DNA of 6,734 nucleotides from Pseudolabrys sp. (GTDB lineage: Bacteria > Pseudomonadota > Alphaproteobacteria > Rhizobiales > Xanthobacteraceae), in assembly GCA_026125925.1 (NCBI GenBank), contig JAHCKF010000197.1:1-6734 (forward strand), read 5' to 3'. A program made the translations under genes and the position numbers. The notes beneath the pieces were generated by a model. The model was given only the letters and a program-made list of their open reading frames with translations. It was not told the origin of the DNA and made no database searches. This document shows, piece after piece, positions 1 to 5,513 of this stretch (within the stretch, counting starts at the first letter, position 1; every line of letters starts with the position of its first letter).

Positions 1-6
1 CGCGTT

Positions 7-29
7 CGGCGGCCGCGGGACGGCCGCCG
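7..29. other. GC-rich inverted repeat (9-bp stem, 5-nt loop)
   Basis: The arms CGGCGGCCG (7-15) and CGGCCGCCG (21-29) pair perfectly around the loop CGGGA. There is no T-tract on either side, so it is not a canonical intrinsic terminator in either direction. It could be a leader hairpin of the leftward transcript predicted from the promoter at 74-90, or part of the tail of a gene lying left of the window. Confidence 0.35.
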
Positions 30-73
30 GAAGCCGCCAAAGGCACGCCCGGCCTCAACGACTGCTGCCTAGC

Positions 74-90
74 AAGCATTAATTGTGCCA
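74..90 (-). promoter_or_regulatory. Candidate sigma-54 (-24/-12) promoter, leftward
   Basis: Read on the minus strand, positions 90 to 76 give TGGCAC-AATTA-ATGC, followed by TT. The RpoN consensus is TGGCAC-N5-TTGC. The -24 block matches 6 of 6 and the -12 block 3 of 4. The GG and GC dinucleotides are spaced exactly as required, 12 nt from G to G. The transcript would start near position 64 and leave the window, so the controlled gene is not visible. Family knowledge says RhizobialI glnII is driven by sigma-54 and NtrC, and gstI is, as I recall, divergent from glnII. A leftward glnII-like gene is therefore an inference. Confidence 0.42.
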
Positions 91-137
91 GTTCGCCAGT
101 GCCCGAATGCCCTTGTTATTGCGGGGACTTTGCCGGC

Positions 138-152
138 TGGCGCCGTCGTTGC
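138..152 (+). promoter_or_regulatory. Candidate sigma-54 (-24/-12) promoter, rightward
   Basis: The plus strand reads TGGCGC-CGTCG-TTGC. This matches the RpoN consensus TGGCAC-N5-TTGC at 5 of 6 and 4 of 4 positions with correct spacing. Transcription would start near 164 and give a leader of about 277 nt before the DUF2735 gene at 441. The long leader and GC-rich context weaken the case. If real, it forms a divergent sigma-54 pair with the element at 74-90. Confidence 0.28.
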
Positions 153-175
153 GGCCCATCGGCGGTCACGATTGC

Positions 176-299
176 TGCTTTTTTGGGCGGCAGCGGAGAG
201 GCCGGCCAAACTAACGGCAGCGGCACCGCACAAAAATCCCGAGAATCCAACATTTTGCTGCGCGATCGGGCAAACGCGTATCTGCTGATAATGTAGGCA
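176..299. promoter_or_regulatory. Three TGC-N11-GCA dyads, possible NtrC sites
   Basis: Dyads with TGC and GCA separated by exactly 11 nt lie at 176-192, 256-272 and 283-299. The classical NtrC site TGCACC-N5-GGTGCA has these outer triplets and this spacing, but the inner bases match poorly: about 8, 8 and 6 of 12 defined positions. The middle one extends to TTTGC...GCAAA. The first is centred about 120 bp upstream of the predicted leftward start, a usual distance for an enhancer-binding protein. The last two lie just upstream of the DUF2735 gene's likely promoter zone, where a bound protein could repress. Confidence 0.22.
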
Positions 300-440
300 A
301 AGTGCTGATTTTATTGGGGCAATCTGCTCACGGACTATTCAAATCGTGGTATAGAACACCATGTGTCTTGTCGCGTTGTTTGTTGTGAACAACCGATCTG
401 AGCGAAGCGCCGGGAAGCGCAACATCAGAGGAGACCTGAG

Positions 441-623
441 ATGACGACCAATGTCCCGCGGGAAACCGCGACGATCTACCAGTTTCCGGTTGGCGGCCGC
501 GCCGGGCTGGCGCAGCGCGCGGCGTTCGACAAGCCGGACATGCTGCCGACCATCGCTTACGGCGGCAGCTGGTACCACGACGAGGCCATCCGTGAGGCGG
601 CCGAGCAGGCGCGGAAGAACTGA
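441..623 (+). CDS. DUF2735 small protein, possible GstI-like glutamine synthetase inhibitor
   Basis: This gene encodes a 60-residue soluble protein with no signal peptide or membrane segment. The start at 441 has a strong Shine-Dalgarno, AGAGGAG at 427-433, seven bases upstream. Recognisable features are an N-terminal MTTN, the block IYQFPVGGR (residues 12-20), the block GSWYHDEAI (42-50), and a charged C-terminal tail. These fit the DUF2735 family of rhizobia and relatives. From memory, R. leguminosarum GstI, a small protein of similar size encoded next to glnII that lowers glutamine synthetase II production, belongs to this kind of protein. That link is inferred, not shown here. A convergent glutaminase ends 17 bp downstream and a leftward sigma-54 promoter lies upstream, so the setting is one of glutamine metabolism. 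I am confident it is a real DUF2735 gene and unsure of its function. Confidence 0.85.
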   Translation: MTTNVPRETATIYQFPVGGRAGLAQRAAFDKPDMLPTIAYGGSWYHDEAIREAAEQARKN

Positions 624-640
624 GGCTGGGTGTGGCGCGG

Positions 641-1570
641 CTAGGCGCCGAAGATCGACCAGCCCATCCGTCTCGTGAGCGCTTCCAGCGCCACGCGGCC
701 GAGATGCGAATTGCCGGCGGCGTCCAGCCCCGGCGACCACACCGCGATCGACGCCTTGCCAGGCGCGATGCACAGGATGCCGCCGCCGACGCCGCTCTTG
801 CCCGGCAGGCCGACGCGGTAGGCGAATTCCCCCGAGCCATCGTAGTGCCCGCAGGTCAGCATCACCGCGTTGATGCGGCGCGCCCGCTCGGCCTGGATGA
901 CTTGATGGCCGGTCGCCGGGTTGCGCCCGGACATCGCCAGGAACAGGCCGGCATGGGCCAGTTGCCGGCACGACATGGCGATGGCGCATTGGTGGAAGTA
1001 GACGCCGAGCGCCAGATCGACGGGGTTCTCCAGCACGCCGAACGATTTCATGTAATTGGCGAGCGCCGCGTTGCGAAACCCGGTGCGTTGCTCGGACGCC
1101 GCGACGTTCTCGTCGATGGTGATCGCCTGATCGTCGGCGAGAAAGCGGATGAAGCGCACGATCTCGCCGAGCGCTTCGCGCGGCTGGTGGCCGGACAGGA
1201 TGAGATCGGTGACGGCGATGGCGCCGGCATTGATGAAGGGATTGCGCGGTTTGCCCTTCTCAAATTCGAGCTGCACGATCGAGTTGAACGGCGAGCCGGA
1301 CGGTTCGCGGCCGACGCGGCGCCATAGCCGGTCGCCGGCCTTGCCGAGCGCCAGGGTCAGCGTGAACACCTTGGATACGCTCTGGATCGAGAAGGGCAGG
1401 TCGAAATCGCCGCCGGTCGCCACCTCGCCATCGACGCCGATCACCGCGATGCCGAAGCGTTGCGGATCGACATTGGCGAGCTCGGGGATGTAGGTCGCGA
1501 CCTCGCCGCGGTCGGGACGCCGTTTCATCTCGTCGGCAATTTCGCCGACGACGGATTTCAGGTCGGGCAC
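641..1570 (-). CDS. glsA: Glutaminase A (L-glutamine amidohydrolase)
   Basis: This enzyme hydrolyses L-glutamine to glutamate and ammonia in the cytoplasm (EC 3.5.1.2). The 309 residues match the usual length of bacterial glutaminases with the serine beta-lactamase-like fold. Visible active-site features are the S-x-x-K motif in [10 protein letters not shown] (Ser64, Lys67), PFINAGA (Asn114), Glu160 and Asn167 in SEQRTGFRN, Tyr191 in VYFHQC, Tyr243 in [10 protein letters not shown], and [11 protein letters not shown] with Val261. These correspond to the substrate contacts known in E. coli YneH. All key residues are intact. The start codon is GTG at 1570, with a purine-rich GGAAGCGAG about 8 nt upstream. 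An overlapping out-of-frame ATG upstream stops at once. The gene lies 100 bp downstream of phoX on the same strand with no terminator between, so it may be cotranscribed. A weak promoter candidate (TTGCGC-N17-TCTAAC) also lies in the gap. It is convergent with the DUF2735 gene. Confidence 0.95.
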   Translation of the reverse strand: MPDLKSVVGEIADEMKRRPDRGEVATYIPELANVDPQRFGIAVIGVDGEVATGGDFDLPFSIQSVSKVFTLTLALGKAGDRLWRRVGREPSGSPFNSIVQLEFEKGKPRNPFINAGAIAVTDLILSGHQPREALGEIVRFIRFLADDQAITIDENVAASEQRTGFRNAALANYMKSFGVLENPVDLALGVYFHQCAIAMSCRQLAHAGLFLAMSGRNPATGHQVIQAERARRINAVMLTCGHYDGSGEFAYRVGLPGKSGVGGGILCIAPGKASIAVWSPGLDAAGNSHLGRVALEALTRRMGWSIFGA

Positions 1571-1670
1571 GTCTCTAACTCGCTTCCATCCGACCCGGCA
1601 GGATCATGACAAGCGGCGATGTTAGATCGGACAGCGGCGGCCGGCGCAAGGGGTAGGATGACGACCGTGC

Positions 1671-3656
1671 TCAGCCCGCGATCTTGCCGCCGCCCGTACG
1701 CGTGATCGCGACCACCGACGGCCGCGGCGGCATGCCCGGCTGGAAGTCTGGCCACCGCGTTGAGGGATCGTCAAAGGTCGAAGCGCGGTCAAAGGCCTTC
1801 CATTTCGGCCCGTCGTCACCGGGATGCTGGACGGCGACGAACAGGCTCTCCAGATCGGGCGTGAACATCGGCCCGCACATCTCGGCGCCGGCCGGGCACC
1901 GGAAAAACAGCTTCGACGTGGCGCGAGCCTCGCCAGCCGTCTCGATCGCCCACAAGCCGTCGGCGCGGCCGGTGGCTTTGTCGGAATTGCCGTCGGTCGA
2001 GATCCACAGGCGGCCGTCGGCATCGACCGCGCAGTTGTCCGGCATGCCGAACCAGCCGTCCTTGGTGGTGGCGGAGGAGAAGGTGGCGCCGACTTCGGCA
2101 ATCGACGGGTCGCCGCACTTGACGAGGATCTCCCAGGTGAACTTGGGCGCGGCGTGGTCGCCATCCGCCGGCGTCATCTCGATGATGTGGCCGAATTTGT
2201 TGTCGGCGCGCGGATTGGCGGCGTCGACCTGGTCGGCCTTGCGACGCGTATTGTTGGTCAGCATCACGTAGACCTTCTGCGTCACTGGGTTGACCTCGGC
2301 GTCTTCGGGCCGGTCCATCTTTGTGGCGCCGAGCAGATCGGAAGCGCGGCGCGCCTCGATCAGCACGTCGGCCTGATCCTTGAAACCGTTGGCCGTCGTA
2401 AGCGGACCCTGTCCGAAGGTGAGCGGCAGCCATTCGCCGCTGCCGTCGGCATTGTACTTGGCGACATGGAGCGTGCCGGACTCGAGCAGATCATGATTGG
2501 CGGCGGGAGTGGCCGGATCGAAACGGCCGTCGGTCACGAATTTGTAGACATAGTCGAAGCGCTCGTCGTCGCCCTGATAGACGACATAGCGGTTGTCCTT
2601 GTTGAGGATGCCTGCGGCGCCTTCATGCTTGAAGCGGCCCATAGCGGTGCGCTTCTTCGGCGTCGAATTCGGATCGAACGGATCGATCTCGACCACCCAG
2701 CCGAAGCGGTTGGCTTCGTTAGGCTCCTTGGTCACGTCGAAACGATCCTCGAACTTGCCCCAGGCATACCAGTTGCTCGGCACGCCATAGCGTTTGAACG
2801 CCTTGGCCTGCGGATCGTCGTCGGCAATCTTGCCCCAGAAATAGCCGTTGAAGTTCTCTTCGCAGCTCAACCACGTGCCCCAGGGCGTGACACCGCCGGC
2901 GCAGTTGTTCAGCATCCCGAGCACGCGGCGGCCGCTGGGATCGGCTTTGGTCGTGAGGCGATCGCTGCCGGCCGCCGGGCCGGTCATCTCCATGACCGTG
3001 TCGGCGTCGATGCGGCGGGCATATTTGGAATCCGGCACCACCGACCATTTGCCATTCTCGCGCTTGATCTCGATCACCGCGCCGCCATGCGCGGCTTTCT
3101 CGATGTCGACCAGCTCCTTGGTCATCTTGGCGAACGGGTTCTCCTTGACGTCCTGCCGGCCGATCCCGGGAAACATCAGCTCTTCGTTGGTGTATTCGTG
3201 GTTCACGACCAGGAGGCCGTGCGCCGATGGATCGGGGGCGCCGGGCATCGGCAGGTAGCCGATATAATCGTTGTTGTAGCCGAACTGCTGTTTCTGCGCG
3301 GCGGCGCTCTGCTGGCCCGGATCGAAGGCGGGCGCGCCGGGCATGACGGCGTCGCCCCAGCGGATCAGGATTTCGGCATCGTAGCCTTCGGCGACATGGT
3401 GACGCTCGTCGACCCCGGCCGCCACTTCCTTGAATTGGAAGCGGCCGACCGCGGCATGCGCTTTCTGCGAAGCGGCGAGGGCGAGCGGGCTGACGGTCGC
3501 GGCGATGGCGGCAACGCCGAGCGCGCCCTTCAGTATGTCGCGGCGGTGATAGCGGGCCGCGATGAGATCGCCGATGCTGGCATTGTCGCTCGGGTTGCTG
3601 CCGGCGTTTTCGGCTTCTTCAAATGCCTGCGCGCGTGTCCGCATCGTCTCGCTCAT
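1671..3656 (-). CDS. phoX: PhoX-family alkaline phosphatase (DUF839), Tat-exported
   Basis: This is a periplasmic phosphatase that releases phosphate from organic phosphoesters; characterised PhoX enzymes use iron and calcium. The 661-residue product has a long n-region and then a Tat signal, HRRDILKGALGVAAIAA, with the arginine pair at 38-39. A hydrophobic stretch runs to about 62 and a likely cleavage site follows AHA (66-68). Family blocks are NHEYTNEE (152-159), NNCAGG (Cys252, probable iron ligand) with SCEEN (264-268), RFKHEGA (341-347), YQGDDERFDYVYKF (360-373), DRPEDAEVNP (448-457), MPDNCAVDADGRLWISTDG (538-556) and a C-terminal CGPMFTPD block. The start at 3656 is chosen because GGAGG sits 5-6 nt upstream. 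An in-frame ATG at 3710 lies inside the PHO box and would add 18 unrelated residues. The PHO box implies PhoB control. glsA follows after 100 bp. Metal-ligand assignment is by recall of the family. Confidence 0.93.
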   Translation of the reverse strand: MSETMRTRAQAFEEAENAGSNPSDNASIGDLIAARYHRRDILKGALGVAAIAATVSPLALAASQKAHAAVGRFQFKEVAAGVDERHHVAEGYDAEILIRWGDAVMPGAPAFDPGQQSAAAQKQQFGYNNDYIGYLPMPGAPDPSAHGLLVVNHEYTNEELMFPGIGRQDVKENPFAKMTKELVDIEKAAHGGAVIEIKRENGKWSVVPDSKYARRIDADTVMEMTGPAAGSDRLTTKADPSGRRVLGMLNNCAGGVTPWGTWLSCEENFNGYFWGKIADDDPQAKAFKRYGVPSNWYAWGKFEDRFDVTKEPNEANRFGWVVEIDPFDPNSTPKKRTAMGRFKHEGAAGILNKDNRYVVYQGDDERFDYVYKFVTDGRFDPATPAANHDLLESGTLHVAKYNADGSGEWLPLTFGQGPLTTANGFKDQADVLIEARRASDLLGATKMDRPEDAEVNPVTQKVYVMLTNNTRRKADQVDAANPRADNKFGHIIEMTPADGDHAAPKFTWEILVKCGDPSIAEVGATFSSATTKDGWFGMPDNCAVDADGRLWISTDGNSDKATGRADGLWAIETAGEARATSKLFFRCPAGAEMCGPMFTPDLESLFVAVQHPGDDGPKWKAFDRASTFDDPSTRWPDFQPGMPPRPSVVAITRTGGGKIAG

Positions 3657-3685
3657 GTCCGCCTCCGGCTCACTGGTTGCGAACC

Positions 3686-3719
3686 AATCTAAAGAGCGCC
3701 AATGAAGCATCCGTGACAG
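3686..3719 (-). promoter_or_regulatory. PHO box and -10 element of phoX
   Basis: On the minus strand, 3719-3702 reads CTGTCAC-GGAT-GCTTCAT. The PhoB box consensus is two CTGTCAT units separated by 4 bp; the units match 6 of 7 and 4 of 7. Exactly 10 nt further is TAGATT (3691-3686), a -10-like hexamer (4 of 6), the spacing expected when the PHO box replaces the -35. A start near 3679 gives a leader of about 23 nt containing the GGAGG Shine-Dalgarno. The coherent spacing and the downstream phosphatase support phosphate-starvation control. Each half alone would be weak. Confidence 0.62.
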
Positions 3720-3725
3720 CGGTGG

Positions 3726-3758
3726 AAAAGGAAAGGGCGCCTCCTTACCGGAGGCGCC
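3726..3758 (-). terminator. Intrinsic terminator of the sulP transcript
   Basis: A perfect 9-bp stem, GGCGCCTCC (3758-3750) with GGAGGCGCC (3744-3736), closes a 5-nt loop GGTAA. On the minus strand it is followed by CTTTCCTTTT (3735-3726). The tract is interrupted by C but U-rich enough for rho-independent termination. It begins 7 bp after the sulP stop codon and isolates sulP from the phoX promoter. Confidence 0.8.
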
Positions 3759-3765
3759 ATACTGC

Positions 3766-5247
3766 TCAGTGGGCGGGGCGTCTTGCGTCGGCTTTGTGGT
3801 GCGTGCCGAAGCGCTCGACCATCGTTGCGCTCGCCTTGTTCAGGCCGATCACTTCGACTGCAGCCCCGTGCCGGCGCAACTTCAGGACGATGTCGTCCAG
3901 CGCGCCGATCGCGGTAATGTCCCAGAAATGGGCCTCGCTCACGTCGATCCGGACCGTTGCAGGCACGTCCTGATAGTCAAAGGCGTCTATGAGACTATTC
4001 GACGAGGCGAAGAAGACCTGTCCGGTGACGAAATAGGTCATTTCGCTACCGTTCTCCGCGCGCTCGGTCTCGATGCCGAGGAGCCGTGCGACCTTGGCGG
4101 CGAAAAAGACGCCGCTCAGGATGACGCCGGCCAGCACGCCCAGCGACAGGTCATGCGTTGCAACGACGACGACGACCGTCGTCAGCATCACGACGGTCGA
4201 GCTGAGCGGATGAGAACGCACGCTCCGGATGGAGCGCCAGTTGAACGTGCTGATCGACACCATGATCATGACAGCGACCAGCGCGGCCATCGGGATTTGC
4301 TTGACCCAGTCGCCCATGACGACGATCAGGAAGAGGAGGAAGCAACCGGCGAAAAGGCTGGACAACCGGGTGCGGGCGCCGGCGGTCACGTTGATGACCG
4401 ACTGTCCGATCATGGCGCAGCCGCCCATGCCGCCCAAGAATCCGGTAGCGAAATTGGCGACGCCCTGGCCGACGCATTCGCGGTTCTTGTTGCTGCCGGT
4501 GTCGGTCATGTCATCGACAATCGACGCTGTCAGCAAAGACTCGAGCAGGCCGACCGCTGCCATTGTCACGGAATAGGGCAAAATGATCTTCAGTGTTTCC
4601 AGGCTGAACGGCACTTGCGGCAGTGCAAATACCGGCAGGCTGGATGGGAGCTCCCCCATGTCGCCGACCGTATGCAGCTTGAGACCTGAGTAGATCGTGA
4701 ATGCCGTCAGCACGATGATGCTGACGAGCGCCGAGGGTACGCGCTTGGTCACGAACGGGAACAGATAGATGATCCCGAGACCGGCTGCGACCATCGCGTA
4801 GGTTTGCCATCCGACGTTGATGAGTTGCGGAACCTGCGCGACGAAGATCAGAATTGCGAGCGCGTTGACGAAGCCGGTGATCACGGAGCGCGATACGAAT
4901 TTCATCAGCAGGCCGAGGCGCGCGACGCCGGCGACGATCTGGATCAGTCCCATCAGAATGGTCGCGGCGAACAGATATTGCAGGCCGTGATCACGCACCA
5001 GCGTGATCATCAAGACGGCCGTCGAGGCGGTGGCAGCCGAAATCATGGCGGGGCGGCCGCCGACAATGGCGGTCACGACCGCGATCGAAAAGGATGCGTA
5101 GAGTCCGACTTTGGGATCGACACCGGCAACGATCGAAAATCCGATCGCCTCGGGGATCAAAGCGAGGGCGACAAGCATGCCCGAAAGCAGTTCTGTCGGC
5201 ACATTGGTGAGCCAGTTGTGGCGGAAAGTCTGAACGAGCCTCGTCAT
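3766..5247 (-). CDS. SulP-family anion transporter with STAS domain
   Basis: This is an inner-membrane transporter of the SLC26/SulP family, which moves sulfate, bicarbonate or related anions; the substrate cannot be read from sequence. The 493-residue product has the family N-terminus ALIPEAIGFSIVAGVDPKVGLYASF in substance (about 29-53). Multiple hydrophobic segments run from about 20 to 385. The conserved core LLESLLTASIVDDMTDT with NKNREC and VGQGVANFATGFLGGMGG spans roughly 234-276, with Glu236. A cytoplasmic STAS domain follows at about 400-485, including VRIDVSEAHFWDITAIGALD and VEVIGL. Nothing is truncated. The ATG at 5247 fits the family N-terminus. No Shine-Dalgarno is visible; the start is preceded by CTGCAAAAACAAA, and the frame is closed upstream by TAG without another usual start codon. 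It has its own candidate promoter, a structured leader and a terminator, so it is probably monocistronic. Sulfate is a plausible substrate, but no cys gene or carbonic anhydrase gene sits in the window. Confidence 0.92.
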   Translation of the reverse strand: MTRLVQTFRHNWLTNVPTELLSGMLVALALIPEAIGFSIVAGVDPKVGLYASFSIAVVTAIVGGRPAMISAATASTAVLMITLVRDHGLQYLFAATILMGLIQIVAGVARLGLLMKFVSRSVITGFVNALAILIFVAQVPQLINVGWQTYAMVAAGLGIIYLFPFVTKRVPSALVSIIVLTAFTIYSGLKLHTVGDMGELPSSLPVFALPQVPFSLETLKIILPYSVTMAAVGLLESLLTASIVDDMTDTGSNKNRECVGQGVANFATGFLGGMGGCAMIGQSVINVTAGARTRLSSLFAGCFLLFLIVVMGDWVKQIPMAALVAVMIMVSISTFNWRSIRSVRSHPLSSTVVMLTTVVVVVATHDLSLGVLAGVILSGVFFAAKVARLLGIETERAENGSEMTYFVTGQVFFASSNSLIDAFDYQDVPATVRIDVSEAHFWDITAIGALDDIVLKLRRHGAAVEVIGLNKASATMVERFGTHHKADARRPAH

Positions 5248-5271
5248 TTTGTTTTTGCAGGACCATAAGAA

Positions 5272-5390
5272 CAGCGAGGCGACGGGCGTTACCCGGTCAG
5301 CCTAAAAACGGCAGATCGCACATCTCGCTGAGAGTTCCCGGGGGATAGGCGCCCGGACGAGCCACCCGAAATCAGTCGGGTCCGATGAAT
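5272..5390 (-). promoter_or_regulatory. Structured 5' leader of sulP, candidate cis-regulatory RNA
   Basis: Folding the minus-strand RNA by eye gives several elements in order. Hairpin A is ACCCGA/TCGGGT (5381-5376 with 5369-5364, 6-nt loop). Hairpin B is CCGGG/CCCGG (5356-5352 with 5342-5338). Next comes a closing stem CAGCGAG/CTCGCTG (5330-5324 with 5278-5272), extended by GCGA/TCGC (5319-5316 with 5282-5279) across a 4-nt bulge. It encloses two small hairpins: GCC-N7-GGC (5312-5300) and CGGG-TAACG-CCCG (5295-5283). The whole is a three-way junction ending 24 nt before the sulP start codon. It fits no riboswitch class I can match confidently. I recall an alphaproteobacterial motif named sul1 RNA found upstream of sulfate transporter genes, and this could be a member. 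That is a recollection to test, not a match. Confidence 0.45.
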
Positions 5391-5396
5391 GGCGGG

Positions 5397-5425
5397 TTTA
5401 TGGGCCCGTTGCGCGACCGGATCAA
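5397..5425 (-). promoter_or_regulatory. Candidate sigma-70 promoter of sulP
   Basis: On the minus strand, TTGATC (5425-5420) is a -35-like hexamer (4 of 6). It is separated by exactly 17 nt from CATAAA (5402-5397), a -10-like hexamer (4 of 6). Transcription would begin around 5390, just before the first hairpin of the leader and downstream of the glnA terminator. That placement is what gives the weak hexamers some credit. Confidence 0.4.
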
Positions 5426-5450
5426 GTCATCGACGCGCATAGCGCCAATG

Positions 5451-5480
5451 AAAAAGGACGCCTCTCGAAAAGAGGCGCCC
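5451..5480 (-). terminator. Intrinsic terminator of glnA
   Basis: On the minus strand, GGGCGCCTCT (5480-5471) pairs with AGAGGCGTCC (5465-5456), with one G-U pair, around the loop TTTCG. Five T residues follow directly (5455-5451). This is a canonical rho-independent terminator 33 bp after the glnA stop codon. It ends the glnA unit before the sulP promoter. Confidence 0.9.
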
Positions 5481-5513
5481 TTCATTGCTTGCTGGAGCCG
5501 ACGGCTTTCGGCC

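Larger units (their letters stand above)
1..440. other. Non-coding regulatory region left of the DUF2735 gene
   Basis: I see no convincing gene here. One forward frame stays open from about position 3 to the TAG at 294-296, but its translation is cysteine-rich, low in complexity and resembles no family I know. The interval is visibly richer in A/T than the coding parts, especially 230-400. It contains the GC hairpin at 7-29, two sigma-54-like elements and three TGC-N11-GCA dyads, which are listed separately. Near the downstream gene there is a lone -10-like TATAGA at 350-355 without a good -35 box. There is also a short perfect palindrome GTTGT-GA-ACAAC at 382-393 that could be an operator or chance. 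The promoter of the 441-623 gene should lie in this interval. Confidence 0.6.

Noticed and set aside
3..296. Forward frame open across the left non-coding region, rich in cysteine
   Set aside because: No good start with a ribosome site, no recognisable domain, and odd composition. It runs through the hairpin and the sigma-54-like elements.
314..329. TTGGGGC-AATC-TGCTC as a sigma-54 promoter of the DUF2735 gene
   Set aside because: The GG-to-GC distance is 10 nt instead of the required 12.
634..649. Small inverted repeat GGCGC/GCGCC between the DUF2735 gene and glsA, as a bidirectional terminator
   Set aside because: The stem is only 5 bp, overlaps the glsA stop codon, and has no T-tract on either side.
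1824..3692. Very long plus-strand open frame (about 622 codons) opposite phoX
   Set aside because: It is the antisense shadow of phoX in GC-rich DNA. Its translation is a low-information mix of R, G, A, V, D and H with no family motif, while the minus-strand protein has a full set of PhoX features.
3657..3710. Upstream in-frame ATG that would extend PhoX by 18 residues
   Set aside because: The ATG at 3710 falls inside the PHO box and upstream of the predicted transcript start. The ATG at 3656 has GGAGG at proper distance and leads into a normal PhoX n-region and Tat signal.
4991..5266. 91-codon minus-strand frame starting at 5266, overlapping the start of sulP
   Set aside because: It overlaps the SulP coding sequence in another frame, has no ribosome site and resembles no protein I know. 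It is most simply a shadow frame.
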